Shown: positions 44,166 through 55,291 of the stretch, one piece after another
How the letters are laid out: each line of letters opens with the position of its first letter
Numbering within the stretch: the first letter of the stretch is position 1
Source of the DNA: Lantana camara
Taxonomy: Eukaryota; Streptophyta; Magnoliopsida; Lamiales; Verbenaceae
Reading direction: 5' to 3'
Length of the DNA stretch: 64,000 bases
Assembly: GCA_037501455.1 (NCBI GenBank)
Contig: CM074856.1
Span: forward strand, 99,231,001 to 99,295,000
Notes under the pieces: generated by a model
Told to the model about the DNA's origin: nothing
The model's database searches: none
The model's input: the letters and a program-made list of their open reading frames with translations, nothing else
Position numbers and translations under genes: made by a program

Positions 44166-45300
44166 ATGGCAACCAAAAACCCTCTAGTATCGATCCTCAA
44201 GTCAAACAAGTTGACTGGTCCCAACTATTCTGATTGGCTTAGGAATCTAAAAATTGTTCTAGATTCCGAGAAGAGAACTTATGTTCTCTACGAGGCGGAG
44301 CTCGTTCCCGAAGGGGATGTTCCGACCCGGACTGAGCGGGATGCGATCCAGAAGTGGAAGGATGATAATCTCCAAGCCCGTTATCTCATGCTTGCTAACA
44401 TGTCTCCAGACATGCAAAGACAGCATGAGTCCATGGAATTCGCTTGGGAGATTTACGACCACTTAGAGCAACTTTGCCGCCCTCATGAGCATGTTACAAG
44501 GTATAACACCTCAAAGGAATTGTTCCATTTGACAATGAAGGAAGGTACAAGTGTCCATGAATATGGACTCAAGTTTTTTGCTCTTACTGACAAACTTGCT
44601 TCCATGGACATGCCACTGAGGGATGGGCTTTCAGTGGATTTGTTGCTAGCCTCGCTCCCACCATCATTCAATCCTTTTGTCCTTAACTTCAACATGAATT
44701 ATGCAAATGGTAGTGTAGCTGAGCTGATTAGTCAGCTTGTGACTGCTGAAAGCAAGATCAAGAAGGACAATAAGGTTAAGATGGTCACTGCTCCATCTTC
44801 TTTTAAGTCTTCCAAAGGCAAGGGCAAGAAAGCCCAAAAGAAGAAGAAGTCCCTTAGGCCCAATGGAGGCATCGTGAAGGGAAAAGTCGAAAAGAAGAAA
44901 CATGATCAGAAAGATGACGTTTGCTTCCATTGTGGCAAACCGGGGCATTGGAGGAGAAACTGCCAAGAGTACAAGGCTAATCTAAAGGAAGGTATGTTTC
45001 TCGTTGAAGTAAATGTTTCTATGAATTCTAACTCTTGGGTACTTGATACTGGTTGTGGATCTCATATCTGTAATGATGTACAGATGCTAAGTGAGGTCCG
45101 GCAGCTGAAGGGAGGAGAATGTATCTTGAAGATTGGGGATGGCTCAACGGTCAAAGCTCAAGCTTTAGGCACAATTAGATTAGATTTAGGTCATTTTGTT
45201 TTAGTTTTAAATAAAGTCCTTTATGTACAAGACATTATTCATAATATTATTTCAGTTCCAATACTTGATTGCGAAGGTTATGAAATTAATATAAGAATGG
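44166..45300 (+). pseudogene. Copia 2 gag and protease
   Basis: Starts at the ATG at 44166 (MATKNPLVSIL); an upstream in-frame ATG at 44154 adds four residues and has no counterpart start in element 1. The N-terminal domain (LTGPNYSDWLRNLKIVL, WKDDNLQARYLMLANM) and UBN2-type gag core (FAWEIYDHLEQL, TRYNTSKELFHLTM) are complete here. A Lys-rich linker, CCHC knuckle (CFHCGKPGHWRRNC) and protease (WVLDTGCGSHIC, then ILKIGDGSTVKA) follow. The frame is lost near 45295, in the block leading to the integrase zinc module. Gag length is normal for the clade, unlike element 1. Confidence 0.94.
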
Positions 45301-46240
45301 TAACTTTTTCCTCAAAAAGAATAATTTTTCAATACATCTTGGTACATTGAACAATGGACTTTATCTAACTCAAAACAGTAATATTTTGAATATACAATGA
45401 GAAACAAAATGTAAGAGAGATGACAAAGTCTCAGCATCTTTGTGGCACGCTAGATTAGGGCATATTTCTAAGAACAAAATTAGCAAGTTAACTACCTTAG
45501 GGATATTAACTGAAAATGACCTTAAACAGTTGACTTCCTGCGAATCTTATCTCAAAGGAAAGATGTCCAAAACTCCTTTCAAAGGAAGCGCGGAATGAGC
45601 CACAAAGACCTTGGATTTGATCCATTCTGATGTTTGTGGACCGCTTAGTGCAAGCACTCGAAACAATCATCAGTACTTCATAACCTTCACTGATGACTTT
45701 AGTCGTTATGGTTATGTGTACTTAATGAAGTACAAATCTGAGGCTTTTTGAGAAATTCTTAGAATTTCAAAAGGAGGTTTAGAACCAAACTGGTCACAAG
45801 GTCAAGACACTTCGATCTGATCGAGGTGGCGAGTATCTTAGTGAAGAATTCCTTAATCATCTCAGAGATAATGGCTTTATCTCTCAGAGGACTCCTCCAG
45901 GAACTCCTCAGCTTAATGGAGTTTCTGAGAGAAGGAATCGAACCATACTTGATATGGTTCGTTCCATGATTTGTTTCACTGACTTACCACCTTCTTTCTG
46001 GGGTTATGCTCTAGAAAGTGCAGCTAAGATTTTGAATCTTGTTCCTTCTAAGTCAGTCCCCAAAACGCCCTATGAAATGTGGCATGGCAAAATTCCTAAT
46101 TATTCTTACTTAAGAATTTGGGGTTGTCCTGGTTATGTGAAGAGGACAGTGGGAGATAAGTTAGAAGCTCGTTCTAAATTGTGATACTTTGTTGGCTATC
46201 CTAAGGAATCCATATGATACTATTTCTATGATCAGACTGA
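45301..46240 (+). pseudogene. Copia 2 integrase
   Basis: Pre-integrase zinc module near 45440-45570 (LWHARLGHISKNK), with CESYLKGKM where element 1 has CESCLKGKI, so a zinc-binding Cys is replaced by Tyr. The catalytic core follows (DLIHSDVCGPL, FITFTDDFSRYGYVY), then frame changes with stops near 45750-45850. The frame is regained at 45954 (FTDLPPSFWGYALESAA, WHGKIPNYSYLRIWGC). Further stops occur at about 46183 and 46213. Not functional. Confidence 0.88.
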
Positions 46241-46882
46241 ACAAAAGGTGTTTATTTCCAGAAATGCAACTTTTCTTAAGGAATCGTTCCTAGAAGAAAA
46301 GAAAGGTAAGATCACAGACCTCGAAGAAATTCAAGATATTCCCATGCCATATTTAGAGGACACATCCTATTCTGACACCCTGCTACCAACCACGAACTTC
46401 GATACACGTGAACATCCTCCTCTAAGGCATTCTGAACGCACTCCTAGACAGCCGGAGAGATGGCATGGTTTTTTCCATGAAATCTCTCAAGAGGATAATG
46501 ATCATCTAACATATGAGGAAGCACTATCTGACTCGGATTCAGAATAGTGGAAACAATCCATGAAATCCGAAATGGATTCCATGTACTCCAACCATGTTTG
46601 AACCTTGGTAGATTTGCCTGATGGGGTTAAACCCATAGGTTGCAAATGGATCTTTAAGAGAAAGCTTGGAGTAGATGGAAGCATTGCAGCCTATAAGGCA
46701 AGACTGGTTGCAAAAGGCTTCACTCAAAGGCCCGATGTGCACTTTGATGAAACTTTCTCACCGGTTGCAATACAAAAGTCCATTCGGATCATGCTTGCCA
46801 TAGATATATATTACGACTATGAGATATGGCAAATGGATGTGAAAACTGCCTTTCTCAATGGAGACATTGATAAAGACATTTA
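46241..46882 (+). pseudogene. Copia 2 integrase tail and start of reverse transcriptase
   Basis: Linker rich in Glu, Asp and Ser (46248-46547), then a stop. After a further stop near 46600 the reverse transcriptase begins: GCKWIFKRKLG, YKARLVAKGFTQ, FDETFSPVA, MDVKTAFLNGD. It ends at GDIDKDIY at the junction with the Athila-type element, so the catalytic YVDD is absent. Confidence 0.9.
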
Positions 46883-47536
46883 TTAGTAAGAGAATTAAGA
46901 CCTCTATAATCCATACACACCCTCTAACCATTTTGAACTCTAGTAAGAACTAACTCACCATCTTTATTCTCAACAACCGTAATACCCGTTTTCTTGGGCA
47001 CAACCTGAACGGGACTTACCCACTCGCTATCGGATATTGGATAGATCATACTTGCGTTAAGGAGTTTGACGATCTCTTTTTTCACTACCTCCATCATTGG
47101 TGGGTTAAGTCTACGTTGTTTCACGACGTGGTTTGTCACCTTCTTCCAAAATAATCTTATGCATGCACGTGGAAGGACTGAGACCTTTGATATCAGTAAT
47201 GGTCCAACCAATCGCCTGTTTGTACTCTCGAAGTACTCTGATCAGTTTCTCCTCTTCCAGGCTGTCAAGGTTGCTGTCTATGATCACTGGCAGTGTCTCC
47301 CCAACTCCTAAATAAGCGTACTTCAGGTGTTCAGGAAGTGTTTTGATTTCCAGCTTTGGGGCCTGCAAAATTGAAGGTAACAGTTTAATTTCTGACCTAG
47401 ATAGCCCAATAGGTTCAAATTTCGAAATTGTAGCATGAAGAGCTTCCAAAGCATAAACCATATCAAGCAATTCGTTAGAAAGAGCAATTTTATCCCCGAA
47501 TTTCCTCATCTTACCAATGGACATGACACAAAGCAT
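46883..47536 (-). pseudogene. Athila-type pol: reverse transcriptase N-terminus
   Basis: 47536-47111 gives LEIKTLPEHLKYAYLG, LPVIIDSNL and YKQAIGWTITDIKGLSPSTC, the conserved segment before Athila reverse transcriptase. After a frame change, 47211-46924 gives RRLNPPMMEVVKKEIVKLL, ISDSEWVSPVQVVPKK and then, past a stop near 46922, RVCMDYRGLNSLT (DYRKLN-type box). The sequence ends there, so the YxDD site and everything downstream are gone. Confidence 0.9.
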
Positions 47537-48300
47537 AACTCAGTTCATCACAATGGTTCAAACCAAACACTTTATTAGTCAAGTTTTCAGTTTTATCAAC
47601 GTTATAAACATAAGATACATCATCAACATGTTTCATAGCATCATACATATTAAACTTGACCATTTCTCCATCAAAATCTTAAGTTAAAGAACCACTATGA
47701 ACATCAATCTTAGCTTTAGCAGTACTAAGGAAAGGCCTACCTAACAAGATATCCTAATATTTAGTAGAACTATCCTTTTCCATGTCAAGAATAAAGAAAT
47801 CAGCGGGAAAAATCAAATCATTAACTTGAACTAACACATCCTCTAACACACCTTCGGGATAGACAATTGACCTATCAGCTAATTGAATAATAACCCTTGT
47901 ACTAGCTAATGGTCCAAGACCCAAAGAAGTATATACCGACAAAAGCATCACATTGATAGAAGCTCCCAAGTCACACATAGCCTTACCAATACCACTATTA
48001 CCTATCTTACACGGAATGGAAAACATACATCTATCGCGACACTTAGGTGGTAATTTCCTTTGTAAGACCGCTAAAACATTCTCACCAATACTAACTTTCT
48101 TATTACCTGTCAACTTACGCTTATTCATGCATAATTCCTTAAGGAATTTGGCATAGTGTGGAACTTTCTTAATGGCCTCGAGAAGTTGAATGTTTACTTT
48201 GACCTTTTCAAAGAGCTCCATACTGCTCTTTTCCTCTCTGTCTTTCTTTCTCTGAGCTAACCTTTGAGGAAATGGTCGTGGAACTACCAAAGGTTTCTGT
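47537..48300 (-). pseudogene. Athila-type protease region
   Basis: 48290-47754: FEKVKVNIQLLEAIKKVPHY and YAKFLKELC, then the protease with MCDLGASINVM (Asp-Leu-Gly in the active-site position, as is usual in this clade) and DRSIVYPEGVLEDVLVQV. It stops at about 47754; the segment to 47537 continues in other frames with stops. Confidence 0.88.
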
Positions 48301-49873
48301 TTCTGAGTATTTTCAGCTGGACTGGAAGTTTGTCCGCGATCACTGGCAGGCTTCTTCTTAATTTCCTATTCAGTTTCTGTATTAGAGCCCTGTTCCTGGT
48401 CACGTTTGGGATTCCTGTCGACTGGAGGCTGCAATTCCTTCCCGTTTCGCAACACAATTACACTTATATTATGCCTAGGGTCGTGTGTTTACGACAGGAG
48501 TTTGCCTTGATTCTCCAATTTGCTAACCGATGATGCAATTTGTCCCACATGAGTCTCCAAAGTCTTTATAGTGTCCTCCATCTTTTGAATCCTGCTCGAG
48601 GTGTCCTATTGATATTTTTCGGTATTAGTGGCAAACATATGAACAATTTCACTGAGAGGCTTACCAGAACCCATAGGTGTTGGTTGTGGCTGTGATGGAA
48701 GTGGACGGAAGTTTTGATTATTCAGTTGACTGTTGTGGCATAGCTGAAATGCGGGTGGTGCTTCCATCCAGGATTGTAAGTGTTCGAGTAAGGGTCGAAC
48801 TTTTGCTGCTGAAAATCCATGGCATTAACATTCTCGGATGTCTCTTCGTGGAGCGTTGGACATGCATCGGTTGGGTGCTCAGTACTAGTGCAAATACCAC
48901 ATACTCTTGCAGGTGAATTAGTACCTAAGTTGATTTTCTGCACCAAGGTTGTTAACAAAGATTTAATTTCATCAAATGAGTTTGCCTTTACCTCGTTTAC
49001 CTCCCTCGGTATATCCTGTCGAGCTCCAAAATGTTGAGAATTTGCTACCATGGTTGAAATAAGCTCTCTAGCTTCAGCATGTATCTTGCTAACAATTGCT
49101 CCTCCACTTGCGGCGTCCATCATTCCACGTTCCATCGGAGTTAGGCCCTCGTAAAAGTATTGAATGACCAATTGATCAAAAATTCCATGTTGGGGGCAAC
49201 TTGCTAGCAGCCTCTTGAACCTTTCCCAATACTAGTAGAGGCTCTCAGAATCTTTTTGTTTAATTCCGCAGATCTCACGCCTAATGGTCGTGCCTCGAGA
49301 GGCTGGAAAATACCTCTGCAAGAATTGTCGAGACATTTCGGCCCATGTAGTGATGCTCCCCGAAGGTAGGTAATATAACCAATCTTGAGCTGCATCTTGC
49401 AATGAGAATGGGAAGGCCCTTAGCTTAATTTGATCCTCCGTGACATTGTGTGGCTTCATGGATGTGCACACAAGGTGGAACTCCTTCAAATGCTTATTTG
49501 GATCTACATTTTTCAATCCACGAAAGGTTGGCAACAAATGGATGAGGCCTGACTTCAGTTCGAAGCCTTCTTTCAGTTCTAGGAAGGTTATGCAGAGTGG
49601 CTATTATACCTCAGTGGGTCTGTCAAGGTCCCGAAGCATTCCTTTATGAGCCATATCTTGACTGTGATCATTGTCAGCTTCACTAACAGTCTGTTCTTCA
49701 ACTTCTAACTGTTGTTCAGTTTTAGCGTAAGAATCCAGCTCAAACAGATTCAAACTTTCACCAACTGTTTCTTGTTGTTTTCTTTGTTTAGACCACTTCC
49801 TAAGTTTCTTAGCGGTCTTTTCAATCTTGGGATCGTACGCGATAAGTTGTCCCGTACGAAGGTTCTTAGACAT
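48301..49873 (-). pseudogene. Athila-type gag
   Basis: Begins at the ATG at 49873 (MSKNLRTGQL), 33 nt past the primer site. The N-terminal part runs to a stop at 49604. The core (MLPTFRGL, HLKEFHLVCTSMKP, KLRAFPFSLQDAAQDWLYYL, RQFLQRYFPASR) lies at 49537-49232, then a stop. In the same frame 49171-48722 continues with QYFYEGLTPMERGMMDAA and a CX2CX4HX4C knuckle (CGICTSTEHPTDAC). The Gln-rich tail 48720-48301 is broken. At least three stops or frame changes. Confidence 0.9.
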
Positions 49874-49905
49874 AACAAAAGAAACAAAATCAATTAAAAA
49901 CCAAA

Positions 49906-49923
49906 TCCCCGGCAACGGCGCCA
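49906..49923 (-). other. Athila-type primer-binding site (Asp-tRNA)
   Basis: Minus-strand TGGCGCCGTTGCCGGGGA, 6 nt from the LTR end; the classic plant Athila/Tat primer sequence. Confidence 0.95.
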
Positions 49924-49929
49924 AAAATT

Positions 49930-50365
49930 TGATGGGTGTCGAGACCACCAAAATTAAACCCATATTCAAGTCACAATTAAGCCCATCATTAGTGTGAATT
50001 TAATTATAAGAGAAAGTGGGAGTGGGAGGTTTCTTTTCTTTTTATTCCTGCTGTTGCAAAGCTATTGCATGGGATTAAACTTTTACTCCAAAGCTAATCA
50101 ATTTGGGTTGCCTCTCCATAATGGGCCAAACATTGTAATTCGAACTAATCCAAAAAAAAATGGGAATTTGCTTGCTTTGATCTATAGGCCTCACGCATGG
50201 CTGCCAACTTTGTTTCAAGACTTTTAAGTTTTGGGCCAATTTTCTCCATGTTGCATTTCCTGAAAAGAAGCATAAAATCCAATTAAAATCCACAACTTGG
50301 ACCAGACAAATGTGCAAAAAATGTAACAATTAAGCTTACTAACTCAATGAATATGCAGCGTATCA
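49930..50365 (-). repeat. Athila-type 5' LTR (436 bp)
   Basis: On the minus strand it begins TGATACGCTGCATATTC at 50365 and ends GACACCCATCA at 49930, with TG...CA ends. Confidence 0.85.
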
Positions 50366-51106
50366 GGTGGTTTGAAACTCGTACTGACCGAGCTGTGTGT
50401 TTGATTATGAAAATAGTTTGTGAAACGGGAGTGGACTTCTAATTTATAAAATTGGTTAATTTTGGCCTTCAACCTGAAACCCCCTTTTCCTTATATATAG
50501 TATCACGGGCTAAAATGTTTTAGATTGTAAAAACCATGTCCCGGTTTATGAACTCTTTAATTTTGAATATGCTTTGCTCTTACGTATATGTATGTGTGTG
50601 TGTGTTAGCCCCCTCACCAGTCTTTAGGACTGACCCCTCCTCGTTGTCTTCTTTGTCCCCTTTGTTTATCGAGTTTGCAGGTGCAGGTTGAGTTCGTGCT
50701 AGGCGGTAGTTTTCTTTGAGTTTGTTCGAGTTTGTTAGTCGAGTCTTTACATCTCTCGCATTCTTTACATTTCGGTTTAGATATTATGTACGAGATATGT
50801 ATAAGTTATGATTTAAGAATTTGAACGTCGAACCTTGTATGAAATATTTGGTCTTGGATGGTCATTATACGCATAACTTGTTTTAATTCGAGCTTATATG
50901 CTTGTATTTGTAATCCTGGTGCTTCTGCATTGGATTTCAATTTATTATGTGCACTCTATATTAGGGTCTAGACCGCCTAGCTAGTGTGTGTGTTTTTGTT
51001 TGTCACCCATTCGCCGTAACTTGATGCATGTGCGAAGTCTCCATTTTGTTACACGTGTTGGGCTATGGTGCGGGGGATGTAGTGCTCTGCGCTCCGGGGT
51101 GCTACA
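50366..51106 (+). repeat. Ty3 LTR family A, last 741 bp
   Basis: Matches 18664-19397 and ends CTCCGGGGTGCTACA at 51106. Its first 2.6 kb are missing; the left edge is the Athila-type LTR. Confidence 0.92.
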
Positions 51107-51321
51107 TCCTAAAGTGGTATCAGAGCTCTTGGTTGCAAAACCGGAGCTCTAGTGTCGTGTCGGGTTTATCTAGGTCGTTCGGCCCAGGATTTTTTGTTTG
51201 TTTGCATTCATTCTCACTTTTATGTGAATTATTTGTATTATTTGTGTTAATTGTGCACATGAATATGCACTTACTGATGGACATGCACCTATATCTATAT
51301 TCAAGTTGTTTGGCTTTTCAG

Positions 51322-52216
51322 AGTGCCCCTATGGATCAATAGCAACTTTGTACCAGGAGTTTAGGACATTTAATCCTTCGCACTTCCGAGGAGGTAATGA
51401 TATTGAGACCGAGGAATGGCTTGTCGAGATAGAAGGAATATTTCGAGAATGGCCATGTGATTCTCAAAACAAAGTCCGCCTAGTTACACAACTCCTACAA
51501 GGACAAGTGAATTTATGGTGGGCAAGAGTTACTCATCAACTAGAGGGGACGAGAGAAGCATTGATATGGGATGTATTCCTTTGGGAATTTAGGAAGAGGT
51601 ATACGCCCGCCATTCTACAAGAACGAAGACTTGAGGAATTTCTTACCCTTAAACAAGGAGACAATACCGTTATGGAATATTTGGAGGAATTCGAGAGGTT
51701 GGGTGCCTACGTGCCCCATATTATAAGTGACGATCGGTTGAAGGCTAAGTACTTTTTGGAAGGCCTTCTGGGTGAATTTAGAAAAGCTTTGATCGCAAGA
51801 GACACAAGTATGTGGGATAAAGTCGTTGAGAAGGCGATAGGAATCGAAACTCGGTGGATAGAAAGAAAAGGGTATGAAGAAGACGCACCAGAGCAACCAT
51901 TTGGGTTCAGATCATACTCAAATCTACAAGTTGAAGAGAGACCGATTCGATAGGGTATACCGATCGAGAAAAGAAACAACAAGAAAATGCCTAAGCCTCG
52001 GAAGACCTCTTAGGCCGAAAGAGAATTCCCACCGTGTGCACATTGCTGAGGGACCAACCACACTTACGAGGGATGTTGGATCCGGTTAAAGAGATGCTAT
52101 GCATACGGGTCTTCATAGCACAAGTTCCCTGTTTGTGATCATTCGAGGGCTAATAAACAAAGAAGAAGGAATCAAAGGCTTCAAGTTGGAGACCAAATCG
52201 AACCCAGAAATTGAGG
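51322..52216 (+). pseudogene. gag of the second family A copy
   Basis: Follows an acceptor-like CTTTTCAG at 51314-51321, but the ATG is changed and about 60 bp of the gag start seen in copy 1 are missing. The core is open to the stop at 51951-51953: FNPSHFRGG, ETEEWLVEIEGIF, QVNLWWARV, QERRLEEFLTLKQGD, VMEYLEEFERLGAYVPH. The nucleocapsid lies beyond, with several stops; the knuckle Cys pair lost in copy 1 is kept here (CAHC, then NHTYEGC), while the second knuckle is damaged (CYAYGSS). More decayed than copy 1. Confidence 0.92.
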
Positions 52217-53652
52217 TAATTTCATTCATGACATCTTATTCATGCATATTTAAATTCGGGGAAACCCACTTGTTTGTTATCTTTTCTTTTCCTACCCGGC
52301 TTCTTGTTGCTTGTTGTTGTTGTGCTTGTTACCTTTTGTGTGTGTACTCTCGTCTTATAGAGAGTTAGTGAGATGAGAGCTCGGGTGTTTGTGAGTTGCG
52401 AGGGCCAAGGTTGCCGGTGACTTCTTGAAGATGCCTTGTCGTGGTACGGGGTTACCCTAAGGCGTGGGTTGGTTGTCCGAGTGTCGTGCTGAGCTCGTGG
52501 TTGTTTCTAGGAGGTACGTTCGGGGCTCAACGATATTCTCAGGATATAGATTGAAGGCTAGCCCGTTAATATTCTTCATAGAAGTGGTTGGGTATTCTGA
52601 GACGGTGCAACAAGCTTTGTGGTATACCTTTGGGTAACCGAAGGGTTGAGCCAAGTTTGAAGAGACGAGGATCGTAGTAAGACTCTTCGGTGCTTCCCTG
52701 AAGGTTGGAATTCATTTCCACCTGATAGGGACATTAAGTGGTCGTGATCCTTATCCCAAAATTGAACCTTCTTCGAAGACTCCCTACTGGTTAGCTTTTG
52801 CAAGGATGTGCGAGTTCAAGTGTAGTTCGACTTGCTCTTAGAAGGTAGTTTCATCCATTCGAGTACTTCTTCGTGGAGTACTGGGATCCTATCTAAAGAA
52901 GAGACAGGATTTAAGATGAGTACGAGCTATCGTGAGCTCCACAGGTTAACTGCGGAAGATAAATACCCTGTTGCTCACTCGAGGTGGTGTTCGTGGTTCT
53001 CCGGAGTTTGATGATCTTCGTGGAGATGGATTCTAAAGAGGGTATTGTCGACTACGGGTTTGGGAAGAAGAACCGAGAATTGCCTCAAAGAACAAGTCTC
53101 TAGTGTGATCGGGATTCAACAAGAGATTCATCTGGTTACAAGTGGTCAACCCGTGGATACAAACGACAAAGAAGAGGCATGGTTAGAGTGAGAGGAGGTG
53201 TTTGAAGACAGAGTTGCCTTCGGTGTTAGCTTTGCTTACCCAAGGGTACCTAAGACTACGTTGTTACAACCAGAGCACTAAGGAAGGTTTTGGTGGTGCG
53301 TGGCTTTCAGAAGAGTGTAGTCGACACCTCTAGTAGCCCAAGGTCACAAGAATACCTCACTCTTGGCTGGAAGATTTGAAGAACCGGTTTCGGTGTAGTG
53401 GCATAAGTAGAGATGTTGTGGACTTTGTGTAGCGATGCCAAGGTGTCATCGGTTGAAGACCGAGCATCAAGAATTGATAAGATTCACCAACTACTTTTGA
53501 ATTATATTTAGAAGTGGGAGAAAATGACTAAGGACTTTGTGTCCGGTTTGCTAAGTTCAAGGAGAACCTAAGAGATTTGAGGGGCTGCTCATTTTAACGA
53601 GTTAACCTATTTTCTCTTAGCGCGGTGGTTCGACGAGTTTCGAGAGCTTCGT
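52217..53652 (+). pseudogene. Relic pol of the second family A copy
   Basis: No open frame of note. The reverse transcriptase relic near 52830-52980 reads STSSWST and YRELHRLTAEDKYP, in line with 21225-21365 of copy 1, with the same motifs missing. Confidence 0.7.
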
Positions 53653-55291
53653 TGTAACACCCGCTTCGGAAGGCGTCACATCCCCCGCACCACTAGTCCA
53701 ATTCATGCATGAAATTGATTTCCATATATAAATCAAACACGTGGCTAACGGGTGACAAAGAAAATAAAACAACTTAGCTAAGCGGGGCTAACCCTTAAAC
53801 CAATTAAACAACGAAGCAATAAGTAAAGCGGAAGCATCATTATATAAACATTATGTCACACACGCATTAGGAATTATAATCAAGGTATCCAAGATCATCA
53901 CATATCTACAATAGTTCTCCAAAATAGAATAATACATAATTAAAGTGTAAGTATGTAATTATGCAACAACCGAAAATGCTCAAGCTAGGCTACAAAATAA
54001 AGACCTGACAGACTCTATTTCCCCGCCTAGCGAGACCTGCAAAAGCTGAAAGTGAGGAGGGTTAGTCTATGAAGACTAAGTGAGGGGTTTAATATATATA
54101 TAGCTTACATAACATGCAACCTATAATTCCGAGCATGGTTTTAGCAAAGGTCCAAGTGCATAGTTGAATAAAAGAGCCAATGCCCGAAATTACAAGTATC
54201 ATTTAATTACAATTAACATTTGGCATTTGTGACCCGGCGAGTGGGTAAAATTCCATCCAAACTCCGACAGTGTACAGTGTTCAGTTCAAGTATGAGATGA
54301 TCATGCAATTCAGTATTCAAGTAATCAGTTAATTGATAACTTAATATCCCTCCATCTTCCATGGATCAGTGGTCGGGTTTGCAAGGCCCAAGCTACCTAA
54401 GTACAATGTCAGACGGGGCTCATGACTCCTACCCGCTCCTTCGATGGTATAGGAACCACTGGCTCAGGAATACCCTGCCTTCCCGTCTCCTAGGTTACGC
54501 GAAGATATTCCCAATGGGTACTACGTGTAGAGGTTCTCTCCGACGGCCCGATGTCGTTCCGGTCGCCAATCCCACGTTTCCCCTAGGGCCCAAACAATAC
54601 AGTGTAATATCTCGCCAAAACAATACGGTAGCTAGATTTTTATTAAAAGAAACGGGGTTCTTTTATAAATCACTTTGACATTTTGGGAAAACTATAAGTA
54701 TAATATAAGTTTTGGCCGAAATAGTCACATAGAGATATTATGGGCTTTAAATACATAAAGAAAACCTCACCTTGACCAAAAGAGTGAAGAAATGAGAGGC
54801 CTACGGACCCTGCTCCTCAAACAGACTAAACTCTGTGCAAGAAAGACGAGTGTACATAAGACTCTAGACAAATGAACCAAATAATCGACGAACGGCATGC
54901 TTATGATATGGAATGATGATAATTATAATTCATGAGAATGTTCATGGACAATTAAAACTTCATATAAATCACATACGGGAGCCAAGGGTGTGAAAGAAAT
55001 GCAAGAAGAGGTGTTTTGGCGAAGTTTGGCAAAAGTTGACAATTTTTTGAAATGCGTAAGCTGTTGAAATTGGGAATATCTTAAGTTATAGGAGTTGAAA
55101 TGGAGTTTTGTTCTTGGATATGAAACTAGACACATAGACCTTTCCGATAGTATATGGATCGTTTTGTAGTTCAAAGTGAGGTGAAAATGGCGTAAGCTTG
55201 AAGCTGGGTGAATGTAGATTTACGACGAAGTGGCGACACAAAAAAGAATTGATTATATCTGACAAATGGAAAAAGATATTGAAATGATTCT
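53653..55291 (-). repeat. Ty3 LTR E, 3' part (3' LTR of the element at 59798-64000)
   Basis: On the minus strand it ends CCGAAGCGGGTGTTACA at 53653. It is broken at 55291 by a family-B LTR and resumes at 58505. It sits inside the relic pol of the second gag-bearing copy. Non-coding. Confidence 0.9.

Larger units (their letters stand above)
40538..46882 (+). mobile_element. Ty1/copia element 2 (same family as element 1), truncated in reverse transcriptase
   Basis: Plus-strand order: shortened 5' LTR (1179 bp), primer site, 2.4 kb leader, gag-protease, integrase and the start of reverse transcriptase, cut at about 46882 after GDIDKDIY and joined to an Athila-type element in opposite orientation. 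It shares the leader arrays and coding wording with element 1. Confidence 0.92.
46883..50365 (-). mobile_element. Athila-type Ty3/gypsy element, 5' LTR to start of reverse transcriptase
   Basis: Minus-strand order: short LTR (50365-49930), Asp-tRNA primer site, gag with CCHC knuckle, protease, start of reverse transcriptase, cut at about 46883. The clade is set by gag wording, by the EAIGWTI-like block before reverse transcriptase and by the primer type. The LTR of 436 bp is short for Athila. Its right side (50366) is family-A LTR sequence, the likely insertion target. Confidence 0.88.
51107..53652 (+). mobile_element. Second copy of the gag-bearing element, internal region
   Basis: Primer site TGGTATCAGAGCTCTTGG at 51115-51132, gag, then a relic pol colinear with 20588-22050. 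It is cut at 53652 by LTR E and lacks its polypurine tract and 3' LTR. Confidence 0.9.

Noticed and set aside
48264..48533. Plus-strand frame opposite the Athila-type gag as an env-like gene
   Set aside because: It is antisense to a recognisable gag tail, with no signal peptide or transmembrane pattern; no env-like gene was found in any element.
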